This document shows, in pieces, positions 53,957-62,428 of a stretch of 63,492 nucleotides of DNA (positions are counted from its first letter, which is position 1; every line of letters starts with the position of its first letter). Under the pieces are notes generated by a model. That model did no database searches, was not told the origin of the DNA, and worked only from the letters and a program-made list of their open reading frames with translations. This DNA is from Acidimicrobiaceae bacterium (GTDB lineage Bacteria > Actinomycetota > Acidimicrobiia > Acidimicrobiales > Aldehydirespiratoraceae). Where the stretch lies: assembly GCA_028819505.1 (NCBI GenBank), contig JAPPLH010000061.1, positions 14,796 to 78,287 of the forward strand. Direction: 5' to 3'. The position numbers and the translations under genes were made by a program.

Positions 53957-53974
53957 GAGGGGCGTAAGCCCCTC
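53957..53974. terminator. Hairpin with GTAA tetraloop
   Basis: GAGGGGC-GTAA-GCCCCTC, a perfect 7-bp stem closed by a GNRA-type loop, 31 bp after the small ORF stop. No T-tract; it is probably the terminator or 3' stabiliser of that transcript. The rest of 53975-54182 is empty apart from TAGGCT (54170-54175), the -10 of the next gene, 7 nt before its GTG. Confidence 0.5.
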
Positions 53975-54182
53975 ACCCCACCTCGAGGCCCCCGCCGAGA
54001 TCGGTCGCCCCCCATCCGATACGGCGAGGGCCTCGACGCGTCCGGCCGCGGCCACCCGCTCGGCCTATGCTTCCCGCTCCTGTTCGCTGCGCTCACGGGC
54101 CGCTCGGGTCACGGCCTCGCTCGGCGCACCGCGAGATGCCCACCCGGCCGCGGCTACCCCTTCGGCGTCTAGGCTCGCCGGT

Positions 54183-55475
54183 GTGGTAGAGCCCGACTTC
54201 CTTCGTTTCGACACTCTCAGCCTTCACGCCGGCCAGCACAGCGATCCGACGACGGGCGCCAGAGCCGTGCCCATCTACTTCACGACCTCGTACTCCTTCG
54301 AGGACACCGACCACGCGGCCGGGCTGTTCAACCTCGAGATCCCGGGCCACATCTACTCCCGGATATCCAACCCGACCGTGGCCGTGCTCGAGGAGCGGGT
54401 GGCGGCGCTGGAGGGCGGCGTGGGCGCGGTGGCCACCGCCAGCGGCCAGGCCGCCTTCTTCCTGGCCGTGGCCACCCTGATGGACACCGGCGGCCACATC
54501 GTGGCCAGCCGCAACATCTACGGCGGCACCCACAACATGCTCAACCTGACCCTGCCGCGCTTCGGCATCACCACGACGTTCGTGGACCCCCGCCGTCCCG
54601 ACGAATTCGCGGCGGCCATCGGCGCCGACACCCGGCTCGTCTTCGCGGAGACGCTCGGCAATCCCGGCATAGAGGTGCTCGACATCGCGGCGGTGGCCGA
54701 AGTGGCTCACGCCCGCGGGCTGCCCCTCATGGTGGACGCCACGTTCTCGACCCCGTACCTCATCCGCCCCTTCGAGCACGGCGCCGACATCGTGATGCAC
54801 TCGGCCACCAAGTTCCTGGGCGGCCACGGCATCGCTCTCGGAGGCGTGCTCGTCGACGGCGGCCACTTCGACTGGGACGCCTCGGGCCTGTTCCCCACGA
54901 TCACCGAGCCCTACGCCGGCTACCACGGCATCAGCTTCAGCGACGAGTTCGGTCCCAGCGCCTTCATCAGCCGGGCCCGGGCGGAGGGGCTGCGCGACTT
55001 CGGCGCCTGCATGAGCCCGGCCAACGCCTTCCAGATCCTTCAGGGCGTCGAGACGCTGCCGCTGCGGATGCAGCGCCACGTGGCCAACACCGAGGCCGTG
55101 GCCGAGGCACTGGCCGCCGACGACGCGGTGACCTGGGTCAAGTACCCGTCCCTGTCGAGCCACCCCGACCACGAGCTGGCCCGCCGGCTCTATCCGAGAG
55201 GAACCGGGGCCATCCTGAGCTTCGGCGTCGCCGGAGGGCGCGACGCCGGGGCCAAGTTCATCGCCGCGGTCCGCCTGGCCTCGCACCTGGCCAACGTGGG
55301 CGACGCCAAGACGCTGGTGATCCACCCGGCCAGCACCACCCACCAGCAGATGTCGGCCGAGGACCTGGCCGCGTCCGGGGTGGGGGAGGACCTCGTGCGG
55401 ATCTCGGTCGGGCTGGAAGACCCCCGCGACATCGTCGAGGACCTGGAGCGGGCCCTCAAGGCGTCGCAGCGCTAG
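54183..55475 (+). CDS. O-acetylhomoserine sulfhydrylase (MetY-like)
   Basis: A 430-aa PLP enzyme of the Cys/Met metabolism family. It opens with FDTLSLHAGQHSDPTTGARA and PIYFTTSYSFEDTDHAAGLF, typical of MetY rather than MetB. The PLP lysine is in MHSATKFLGGHGIALGGVLV, and the C-terminal HLANVGDAKTLVIHPASTTH is family-specific. It makes homocysteine (or methionine) from O-acetylhomoserine and sulfide (or methanethiol). The GTG start lies 7 nt after TAGGCT. A type B palindromic element begins 32 bp after the stop. MetX is not nearby. Confidence 0.93.
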   Translation: MVEPDFLRFDTLSLHAGQHSDPTTGARAVPIYFTTSYSFEDTDHAAGLFNLEIPGHIYSRISNPTVAVLEERVAALEGGVGAVATASGQAAFFLAVATLMDTGGHIVASRNIYGGTHNMLNLTLPRFGITTTFVDPRRPDEFAAAIGADTRLVFAETLGNPGIEVLDIAAVAEVAHARGLPLMVDATFSTPYLIRPFEHGADIVMHSATKFLGGHGIALGGVLVDGGHFDWDASGLFPTITEPYAGYHGISFSDEFGPSAFISRARAEGLRDFGACMSPANAFQILQGVETLPLRMQRHVANTEAVAEALAADDAVTWVKYPSLSSHPDHELARRLYPRGTGAILSFGVAGGRDAGAKFIAAVRLASHLANVGDAKTLVIHPASTTHQQMSAEDLAASGVGEDLVRISVGLEDPRDIVEDLERALKASQR

Positions 55476-55506
55476 GGGGCGGCGAGGCGATGGGTACGCT
55501 GACCGG

Positions 55507-55554
55507 GAATTGGCAGCGCAGGGTGCCCGTTCGGGCGCTCGCCGCTGCCAATTC
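55507..55554. repeat. Dispersed palindromic element, type B, copy 2
   Basis: 48 bp with perfect arms GAATTGGCAGC (55507-55517) and GCTGCCAATTC (55544-55554), and an inner hairpin GCCC-GTTC-GGGC. It shares the GTTC loop with the copy at 22124. It lies 32 bp after the metY stop. Confidence 0.85.
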
Positions 55555-55602
55555 GATGCGGGCGACCGGATAGTCCGTCCGCGCGGGCGTGCAGGGACTG
55601 TC

Positions 55603-56409
55603 GTGGAGGCGCTGATCGACGGGCGGGTGGTGCGCTGCGCCACCGGGGGACGCAGCATCGACGGCGACGAGCCCGCGGTGGTGCTGGTGCACGGAGCGGG
55701 CGGCGACCGCACGGTGTGGCAGCTCCAGACCCGCTGGATCGCGCACCACGGCTACCGGGCCGCGGCGGTGGACCTGCCCGGACACGGAGGCAGCGAGGGC
55801 CCCGCGCCGGCGAGCGTCGAGGAGATGGGGGAGTGGCTGGCGCGAACCACCGAGGCTCTGGGCTTGGCCCCCGCCCACCTGGTGGGCCATTCGATGGGCA
55901 CGTTCGTGGCGCTGGAGGCGGCCGCCCAGCGGCCCGAGGTGGCCCGGTCGCTGGTGCTGCTGGGCACCGCGGCAGCGATGCCGGTGCATCCCGCGCTGCA
56001 GTCGGCGGCCGATGCCGGCGACCCGTTGGCCGGTCGGCTCATCACCTCTTGGGGCATCGGCAGTCGGGCACACACCGGCGGGCACGCCTCGCCGGGCATG
56101 TGGCTGATCGGGGGCAACACCTCGCTGCTGGACCGGGCGCGGCCGGGGGTGCTGGCCAACGACCTGGCCGCCTGCGACGCCTACGACGGCGCCGAGCAAG
56201 CCGCGGCACGGGTGCGGTGCCCGGTGACGCTGGTACTGGGCCGGCAGGACAAGATGACGCCCAACAAGCGGGCCGCGCCGATGATCGCCGCCTTCGGAGA
56301 CGTGCGCAGCGTCTACCTCGACCGGGTGGGCCACTTCCTGCAGATCGAGAGCCCGATCCCGGTCCGCGAGGCCATCGCCGCGGCCCTGGCCGGGCGGCCC
56401 AGCGAGTAG
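55603..56409 (+). CDS. Alpha/beta hydrolase
   Basis: A 268-aa alpha/beta-fold hydrolase. Oxyanion motif VVLVHGAGGDRTVW, nucleophile elbow GHSMGT (Ser in LVGHSMGTFVALE), acid in LVLGRQDKMTPN and catalytic His in VGHFLQIESP. Substrate unknown; possibilities include esters, lactones and C-C bonds. Start GTG 55603 chosen: the longer ORF from 55510 would begin inside the palindromic element. Confidence 0.88.
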   Translation: MEALIDGRVVRCATGGRSIDGDEPAVVLVHGAGGDRTVWQLQTRWIAHHGYRAAAVDLPGHGGSEGPAPASVEEMGEWLARTTEALGLAPAHLVGHSMGTFVALEAAAQRPEVARSLVLLGTAAAMPVHPALQSAADAGDPLAGRLITSWGIGSRAHTGGHASPGMWLIGGNTSLLDRARPGVLANDLAACDAYDGAEQAAARVRCPVTLVLGRQDKMTPNKRAAPMIAAFGDVRSVYLDRVGHFLQIESPIPVREAIAAALAGRPSE

Positions 56410-56532
56410 GCTGCGATCGCACGGGCACGGCCCCGAGCGAGGCCGCGGCCCGAGCGGCCGGCGAACTTGAAGCGGTAGACCGCATCCAGGGTGGCTGACT
56501 GCTTGAAGTACCGGCGATCCAGCGGCTCGCGC

Positions 56533-56548
56533 TGTGACGGAAGTCACG
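56533..56548. promoter_or_regulatory. CRP-like binding site upstream of the MFS gene
   Basis: TGTGACGGAAGTCACG matches TGTGA-N6-TCACA at 9 of 10 defined positions. It is centred 53 bp before the GTG at 56594. With TACCCT (56582-56587) 6 nt before that GTG as the -10, the site is near -45 to -50, a class II-like activator position. Confidence 0.55.
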
Positions 56549-56593
56549 TTCGGGTCGTCACCGCGCCAACCGGCGGTCGTTTACCCTCCGGCC

Positions 56594-57895
56594 GTGGCCT
56601 CAGGCGCGGCGGCGCGGCCCGAGCCCGGCGACGAAGGGCTGGAGGGTGGACCGCTGATCGAGCCGCGCGGCGACAGCTTCGGCGCGGTCAGGTCGCTGCT
56701 CGCCGGCGTGGCCCTGGCCATGAGCTGCAACGGGCTGCTGCGGGTCGCCCTCGGGGTGCGGGCCGAGATGGAGGACTTCGGGCTGTCCGTGACCGGCGTG
56801 GTGATGGCCGGCTACTTCCTGGGCTTCCTGTTCGGGACCCGGGCGGCCGAGCACTTCATCGCCTCGGTGGGCCACATCCGGGTGTTCGCCGCCCTGTCCG
56901 CGGTGGGCTCGGCCGCTGCCATCCTGCACGTGATCTGGATCCATCCGGCGTCGTGGACGCTGCTGCGATTCCTCTACGGGCTGTGCCTGGCCGGGATCCT
57001 GGTGACCGTCGAGTCGTGGCTCAACGACATGGCCACCAACGCCACCCGGGGCCGGATGCTGTCGCGCTACATGATCGTGACCATGGGCGGCATCGGCTTG
57101 GGACAGCTGATGCTGAACGTCGCCGATCCCGGCGGCTTCAAGCCGTTCGTGGTGTCCTCGGCGCTGATCTCGTTCGCGCTGGTGCCGGTGGCGCTGTCGG
57201 CGTCGGCCGCGCCGCCGCTGGTGGTGCCCGAGCCGATCTCGCTGCGGGAGCTCGTCAAGATCGTGCCCCTCGGGCTGCTCACCGCGTTCTGGGTCGGCGT
57301 CTCGCAGGGCTGCCTGATGGGGCTCGGCGCGTTCTACGCCGCCTCCGAGGGCCTGTCCAACTCCCGGATCTCGCTGTTCGTGGTGTCGTCCATGGTGGGG
57401 TCGGTGGCGTTCCAGTGGCTCGTCGGGAGCGCCTCGGACCGGGTGCCCCGCCGCTACGTGATCCTTGTCGTGGCCGTCATCGCGGCCGGCTCCGCGGGCC
57501 TGCACCTGCTGGTGCCGGTCGGGTCGGCGCTGTCGCTGCTGCTGATGTTCGTCCACGGCGGCTCGACGTTCCCGCTCTATTCGCTGGCCGTGGCCACCAC
57601 CGCCGACAGCGTCCCGCCCGCGCAGCTGACCGGGGCCAGCGCATCGCTGGTGAGGGTCAGCGGGGTCGGCGCGGTGATCGGGCCGACGCTGGGCGGGTTC
57701 CTCATGGCGGTGATCGCGCCGTGGGCCTACTTCGGGGTCCTGGTCGCATCCCACGCCGTCATCGCGCTGTACGTCGTGTACCGCATGTTCACACGACCGG
57801 CCCTTCCCGTCGGCGAGCAGGGCACGTTCGATCCCTGGCCGCTGCGGGCCTCGGCCGTCGCGGCCAACCTCCTGCGCCGCCCGCGCCTCCGCTAG
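56594..57895 (+). CDS. MFS transporter
   Basis: A 433-aa major facilitator protein with about 12 hydrophobic helices from residue 30 on (SLLAGVALAMSCNGLLRVAL, VVMAGYFLGFLFGTRAAEHF, and so on) and a loop between helices 2 and 3 (FGTRAAEHFIASVGHIRVFA). It has the short YcaD/unknown-substrate layout. The GTG 56594 start has a -10 TACCCT at 6 nt; the longer ORF from 56534 would begin within the CRP-like site and is unlikely. A 33-bp direct repeat pair lies downstream. Confidence 0.88.
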   Translation: MASGAAARPEPGDEGLEGGPLIEPRGDSFGAVRSLLAGVALAMSCNGLLRVALGVRAEMEDFGLSVTGVVMAGYFLGFLFGTRAAEHFIASVGHIRVFAALSAVGSAAAILHVIWIHPASWTLLRFLYGLCLAGILVTVESWLNDMATNATRGRMLSRYMIVTMGGIGLGQLMLNVADPGGFKPFVVSSALISFALVPVALSASAAPPLVVPEPISLRELVKIVPLGLLTAFWVGVSQGCLMGLGAFYAASEGLSNSRISLFVVSSMVGSVAFQWLVGSASDRVPRRYVILVVAVIAAGSAGLHLLVPVGSALSLLLMFVHGGSTFPLYSLAVATTADSVPPAQLTGASASLVRVSGVGAVIGPTLGGFLMAVIAPWAYFGVLVASHAVIALYVVYRMFTRPALPVGEQGTFDPWPLRASAVAANLLRRPRLR

Positions 57896-57912
57896 CGGGG
57901 CCGGGACAGCGC

Positions 57913-58019
57913 TGCGCTGTGCCGGCGGCCGTCGCATTCGTCGACTGTCCTGGGGGCCGGGCCTGTGGTCGACGTTCTTCCGCACCTGCGCTGTGCCGGC
58001 GGCCGTCGCATTCGTCGAC
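57913..58019. repeat. 33-bp direct repeat pair after the MFS gene
   Basis: Exact copies at 57913-57945 and 57987-58019 (beginning TGCGCTGTGCCGGCGGCC), separated by 41 bp. The gap to the next gene otherwise holds only TAGTCT (58078-58083), the -10 for the GTG at 58092. Purpose unknown; possibly a local duplication. Confidence 0.85.
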
Positions 58020-58091
58020 GTCTCCGCTAGCAGGGCCGTGATCCCGGGGACGGTCGCGCCGTGATTGCGGCGACGGCTAGTCTGACCCCCC

Positions 58092-59882
58092 GTGAAGTCG
58101 CATCCGGCCAGGCTGTCGCAGCACCGCGGACGCTTGCGGGGCCTGCTGGCTGTGGCTGCGCTGGTCGCGGCGGCGGCATGCGGCGGGTCGACAGACGGCG
58201 AAGCGGCCGGCAGCGACAGCGCAACGGATCCGGCCGCCACGACCGCCGGCGCCGCCGGTGCCACCGACACGGTTTCGGACGCGGACGATCCTGCCGCGGG
58301 CCGGCCCGGCGGCGAGATAGTGCTGGCCGTGGAGCAGTGGCCCGAGTGCCTCAACCCGCTCACCTCCTGCGCCAACGCCAGCTGGCTCGGCTGGTCGGTG
58401 CTCGTCCATCTCCAGGCGGGCCTGATGGAGTACGACGAGGGCAACAACTTGGGGGCCTCCCCGGTGATCGTCGAGGCGCCCAGCCCGGACAACGGCGGCG
58501 TGGAGACCCGCCCCGACGGCGGCTTCACCGTGACCTACCGGCTCGACCCGGATGCCCGCTGGAGCGACGGCACGCCCATCACCAGCACCGACGTGTGGTT
58601 CACGTGGCGGGCCGTGCTCGACACCGAAGGCTCGCTCAACACCATCGGCTACGACCTCATCACCGACGTGGGCCACGACGACCCGCACACCGCGGTCATC
58701 GCATTCTCGGAGCCCTACGCCCCTTGGCGCCAGCTCTTCGGCGGACTGCTGCCGGCCCACGGCTTCGACGGCGAGACCGAGATATCCGGCCATTGGAACG
58801 ACTCGATCCCGATCTCGGCCGGGCCGTGGCGCCAGGAGTCGTGGAGCCAGGAGCAGCACATCCTCGTTCCCAACGAGAACTACTGGGTCGCCGACCGGAT
58901 GCCGCTGGCCGACCGGGTGGTGATGGTCCCCAGGGAGGACACCGACACCGAGGTCGCGGCCCTGCAGACCGGCGAGGTCATGGCCGCCTTCCCCCAGCCC
59001 TTCCCCGGCGCCAAACAGCGTCTCGGACCGCCGTTGGCGTTCGTGTCGGGGGAGGGCATCTTCATGGAGGGCCTCTGGATCAATCAGGCCGCACCCGACC
59101 GGCGCTTCGAGATAACCGCAGCGCTCCGCCAGGCCCTCGCTTATTCGCTCGACCGGGAGCGAGTCGCGGAGGTCGCGCTGGGCCCCATCATCGACGACCC
59201 GGCGGTGCTGCAGTGCGCGGGCTGGAACCCGGCCTTCGGGCAGTGGTGCGGCGACGACTTCGCCCGCTACCGCCAGGACATGGCCGCCGTCGAGGCGCTG
59301 CTGGCCGCCGACGGCTGGACTCGCCCCGACCCCGAGGGCCTGTGGGTCAACTCCGAGGGCGTCGAGCTGGTGCTGCAGTGGAACACCGTCGCCGGCAACA
59401 AGCGCCGCGAGGACATCCAGGCGCTGGTCACCGAGATGACCAAGCCGTTCGGGATCGGCTTCCAGATCATCAACTACGACGCGGGCGAACTCTTCCAGAA
59501 CCGCCTGCCGGTCATGAACTTCGGCCCGGTGGCGCTGTTCGCCAACAGCACCAACCCCGATCCGTCCGTCACGGCCCTCTACGACATCGACGGCATCCCC
59601 ACTGAGGCCAACTCCTACAGCGGCCAGAACTTCACCGCCTACGCCAGCCAGATGGCCAGCGACCTGGCCTTCGCCATCGACGCCGAACTCGACGAGGCGG
59701 AGCGCCTGAAACTGGTACACGAGCTGGGGGCACTGCTCGCCGACGACGTCCCCTGGATCCCGCTGTACATGCTGCCGAACCTGCTGGCCTGGGACCCCGA
59801 GGTTCTGGAGGGACCGGGCAAGTACGTGTCGAGCGTGTACGGCGGCTTCTACGACATCTACGACTGGGCCGTGATCGGGTGA
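58092..59882 (+). CDS. Peptide-type ABC substrate-binding lipoprotein
   Basis: A 596-aa extracytoplasmic binding protein (SBP family 5, DppA/OppA-like). The N-terminus has Arg residues, a hydrophobic stretch LLAVAALVAAAAC with a lipobox Cys30, and an acidic Ser/Thr/Ala-rich linker to residue 75. The family domain follows: EIVLAVEQWPECLNPLTSCA, RLDPDARWSDGTPITSTDVW and ITAALRQALAYSLDRERVAE. The substrate could be peptides, opines or nickel chelates. GTG with TAGTCT 8 nt upstream. The two permease genes follow on the same strand. Confidence 0.92.
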   Translation: MKSHPARLSQHRGRLRGLLAVAALVAAAACGGSTDGEAAGSDSATDPAATTAGAAGATDTVSDADDPAAGRPGGEIVLAVEQWPECLNPLTSCANASWLGWSVLVHLQAGLMEYDEGNNLGASPVIVEAPSPDNGGVETRPDGGFTVTYRLDPDARWSDGTPITSTDVWFTWRAVLDTEGSLNTIGYDLITDVGHDDPHTAVIAFSEPYAPWRQLFGGLLPAHGFDGETEISGHWNDSIPISAGPWRQESWSQEQHILVPNENYWVADRMPLADRVVMVPREDTDTEVAALQTGEVMAAFPQPFPGAKQRLGPPLAFVSGEGIFMEGLWINQAAPDRRFEITAALRQALAYSLDRERVAEVALGPIIDDPAVLQCAGWNPAFGQWCGDDFARYRQDMAAVEALLAADGWTRPDPEGLWVNSEGVELVLQWNTVAGNKRREDIQALVTEMTKPFGIGFQIINYDAGELFQNRLPVMNFGPVALFANSTNPDPSVTALYDIDGIPTEANSYSGQNFTAYASQMASDLAFAIDAELDEAERLKLVHELGALLADDVPWIPLYMLPNLLAWDPEVLEGPGKYVSSVYGGFYDIYDWAVIG

Positions 59883-59928
59883 GCGACCGGGTGATCCGCC
59901 GAGCGGGGCCGGCGGGCACACTCCGGAG

Positions 59929-60909
59929 GTGATCCGCTACGCGGCGGGACGTCTCGCGGTCACCGTTCCCATACTCCTGGCCATCTCGTTCGCCACGTTC
60001 TGGGCGGCCGGCGAGATCTCCAGCCCTGCCGCCCAGCTCACCCTCAACCCTCGGATAAGTCCCGAGGCCAGAAGGGCCTACATCGAATCCCTCGGCCTCG
60101 ACGAGCCCTTCTTCGGCCGCTATCTCATCTGGCTCGGCAACTTCGCCACCGGGGACCTGGGAACGTCGCTGGTCCGCAACGGCCAGGACGTCTGGCCGCT
60201 GGTGCGCAGCGCCATGGCCAACACGCTGCTGCTGATCGTGGTGGCGATGGCCCTCTCGCTGGCGATCGGCTTGGCCGTGGGCACCTTGTCGGCGCTGCGG
60301 CCGGGCTCCGTCATCGACCGGGCCTCGACCGCCGTGTCGTTCCTGGGCATCTCGATTCCGGTGTTCTGGCTGGGCCTGATGCTGCAGCTGCTGTTCGGCC
60401 TGTACCTGGCCGAATGGCTGCGGCTGGGTGCGCCGGTGCTGCCCACGGCCGGGATCTACTCGCCCGGCCGGCAGGGCTTCGACCTGCTGGACAGGGCGCG
60501 GCATCTCGCGCTGCCGACGATGGCGCTGTCGCTGCAGCTGGTAGCGGCCTACAGCCGCTACATGAGGTCGTCCATGCTCGACGTGATGGGCGCGGACTAC
60601 ATCTCCACCGCCCGGGCCAAGGGCCTGCCCGAACGCCATGTGGTGGTGCGCCACGGCGTGCGCAACGCGCTGATCCCGGTGACGACGCTGGCCGCGGTGG
60701 ATCTCGGGCTGCTGGTGGGCGGCTTGATCGTCACCGAGCGGGTCTTCCAGTACCCGGGCATGGGCCTGCTGTTCCTGGACGCTCTCCACGGCGGCGACTA
60801 CCCCGTGCTGCTGGCCACGGTGATGATCGTGTCGGCCGCGGTGTTCTTGATGAACCTGCTGGCCGATCTGCTCTACGCGGTGCTCGACCCGAGGATCCGC
60901 TATGGCTGA
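59929..60909 (+). CDS. ABC permease, DppB/OppB type
   Basis: A 326-aa membrane permease with six helices and the BPD motif region (YISTARAKGLPERHVVVRHG / VRNALIPVTTLAAVDLGLLV). The N-terminus MIRYAAGRLAVTVPILLAIS is typical of DppB. The GTG start sits directly after CCGGAG, closer than usual, so initiation may be inefficient. Its end is involved in a 20-bp direct repeat with the start of the next gene. Confidence 0.9.
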   Translation: MIRYAAGRLAVTVPILLAISFATFWAAGEISSPAAQLTLNPRISPEARRAYIESLGLDEPFFGRYLIWLGNFATGDLGTSLVRNGQDVWPLVRSAMANTLLLIVVAMALSLAIGLAVGTLSALRPGSVIDRASTAVSFLGISIPVFWLGLMLQLLFGLYLAEWLRLGAPVLPTAGIYSPGRQGFDLLDRARHLALPTMALSLQLVAAYSRYMRSSMLDVMGADYISTARAKGLPERHVVVRHGVRNALIPVTTLAAVDLGLLVGGLIVTERVFQYPGMGLLFLDALHGGDYPVLLATVMIVSAAVFLMNLLADLLYAVLDPRIRYG

Positions 60910-60947
60910 GCGCGCCCTGCTGTACCTGAGGATCGGCTATGGCTGAG
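60891..60947. repeat. Short duplication at the dppB/dppC junction
   Basis: GAGGATCCGCTATGGCTGAG (60891-60910) recurs at 60928-60947 with one mismatch. The first copy holds the dppB stop and an ATG opening a 14-codon ORF; the second holds the dppC start. The original junction was probably an ATGGCTGA overlap between the genes that has been duplicated. Confidence 0.75.
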
Positions 60948-61889
60948 GACGCGTCGTCGCGGCCGGGCTACCAGCACCGGGGCGAGGGCCGGCTCGCCGA
61001 CGGGCGGACGATGGCGGGGCAGCCGCTCGAGACGCCCGGCGACGAGATCGCGCCGCACTGGCGGACCGTGTGGCGACGGTTCCGCAAGCACCGTCTGGCG
61101 ACCGTCTCGCTGGCCGTATTCATCCTGATCGCGCTGTGCGCAGCCTTCGCGGACTGGGTCGCTCCCTACGGCGCCACCGAGCAGAACCTGGACAGGATCC
61201 TGGAACCGCCTGGCGGCGACTTCCTGCTGGGAACCGACACCCTCGGGCGTGACACTCTGAGCCGGATCCTCCACGGAGGCCGGATCTCCCTGCTGGTCGG
61301 GGTGTCGGTGGCGTTGATCGGCGGCGTCGTGGGAACGACCGTCGGGCTGGTGGCGGGATACTGCCGGGGGCTGGTGGACCCGGCGCTGATGCGCTTCACC
61401 GACACGATGCTGGCCCTACCCGGACTGATGGTGGTGATCATGGCGGCTCGCGTGCTGGGCGACGGCGTGCTCGACGTGGTGATCGTCCTGGCCGGCGTCA
61501 CCTGGATGGTCCCGGCCCGCATTGTGAGAGCCAAGGTGCTGTCGCTGTGCGAGAACCAGTTCGTGGAGGCCGCCGTCGCGCTGGGCGTGCCCGGCCGCCG
61601 CATCATGGTGCGCGACCTGCTGCCCAACCTGGTGGGCGAGATCGTCGTGGCGGTGTCATTGACGGTGGCCGGCGCCATCCTGGCGGAGTCGACGCTGAGC
61701 TTCCTCGGGTTGGGGGTGAGCGCGGCCCACACCGCCACTTGGGGGAACATGCTCGGAGGCAACGAGGGCTTCATGATCACCGCGCCCTGGCTGGTGTGGG
61801 CGCCGGGCCTGGCCATCGTGGCCACGGTGCTGTGCATCAACTTCATCGGCGACGGCCTGCGCGACGCCCTCGACCCGCCCCGCCGGTAG
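60939..61889 (+). CDS. ABC permease, DppC/OppC type
   Basis: A 316-aa permease. It has a polar N-terminus to about residue 45, OppC N-terminal region WRRFRKHRLATVSLAVFILI, DFLLGTDTLGRDTLSRILHG, then the inner-membrane signature ENQFVEAAVALGVPGRRIMV followed by RDLLPNLVGEIVV and the closing INFIGDGLRDALDPPRR. No ATP-binding subunits (DppD/F) follow; the next gene is a small hypothetical, so the ATPases must lie elsewhere. Its last 34 bp, including the stop, are tandemly duplicated. Confidence 0.92.
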   Translation: MAEDASSRPGYQHRGEGRLADGRTMAGQPLETPGDEIAPHWRTVWRRFRKHRLATVSLAVFILIALCAAFADWVAPYGATEQNLDRILEPPGGDFLLGTDTLGRDTLSRILHGGRISLLVGVSVALIGGVVGTTVGLVAGYCRGLVDPALMRFTDTMLALPGLMVVIMAARVLGDGVLDVVIVLAGVTWMVPARIVRAKVLSLCENQFVEAAVALGVPGRRIMVRDLLPNLVGEIVVAVSLTVAGAILAESTLSFLGLGVSAAHTATWGNMLGGNEGFMITAPWLVWAPGLAIVATVLCINFIGDGLRDALDPPRR

Positions 61890-61923
61890 CCTGCGCGACG
61901 CCCTCGACCCGCCCCGCCGGTAG
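61856..61923. repeat. Exact 34-bp tandem duplication of the dppC 3' end
   Basis: 61856-61889 (last codons and TAG of dppC) is repeated without change at 61890-61923. The second copy is non-coding. It may be recent, because the two units are identical. Confidence 0.9.
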
Positions 61924-62022
61924 CCGCGGGCGGGCCGGACAGGCCGCTGCCGCGATGAACCGGGGCGGCGGCCCACTAGCCTCGGGCGCAGGTCCCCGCG
62001 GAGCGCGTCGAAAGGAGACACG

Positions 62023-62388
62023 ATGGCGCAGAGAGGTTCATCGGCTTGGCACTCGTGGGTGGAGGCGGTCTTCGACGACCGGGTCAACCGGTCCCGGCCC
62101 CGCGCGCTGAGGGCGCTCGCGGAGTGGGCCGCAGCCTCGGTGGCAGTGAACGGCGATGTCTACGCCGGCATCTCCGCGGGTTATGCGGCCGTGTCGCGCG
62201 CCGCCGAGTCTCCGGAGTCGACTATCCGGGCTGCTCGCTACTCCATCTGGCACGCGGTCACCTCGCTGCGCGAGAGCAGCCCCGACGATGTCGACGTGTG
62301 GCACTTCGAGCTGCACGCCGCGGGCGAGCTCATCGGTCTGCGCCTTCCCGACCGCCCCCACCTGGAGAACGTCTCGATCGCCAGTTGA
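62023..62388 (+). CDS. Hypothetical 121-residue protein
   Basis: A small, mainly helical protein (RALRALAEWAAASVAVNGDV, STIRAARYSIWHAVTSLRES) with a short beta-rich end (VDVWHFELHAAGELIGLRLP). No membrane helix, signal peptide or known motif. A clear AAAGGAGA lies 8 nt before the ATG, so it is likely translated. It follows the permease operon by 133 bp and converges on the MttB-like gene. Confidence 0.65.
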   Translation: MAQRGSSAWHSWVEAVFDDRVNRSRPRALRALAEWAAASVAVNGDVYAGISAGYAAVSRAAESPESTIRAARYSIWHAVTSLRESSPDDVDVWHFELHAAGELIGLRLPDRPHLENVSIAS

Positions 62389-62428
62389 CGGGATCCGGCT
62401 CGGCGCCTGCTCCGGCCGGCCGGGCCGG

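Noticed and set aside
57913-58019. 33-bp direct repeats as a possible CRISPR or attachment-site pair
   Set aside because: Only two copies with a 41-bp gap, no cas genes, integrase or tRNA nearby.
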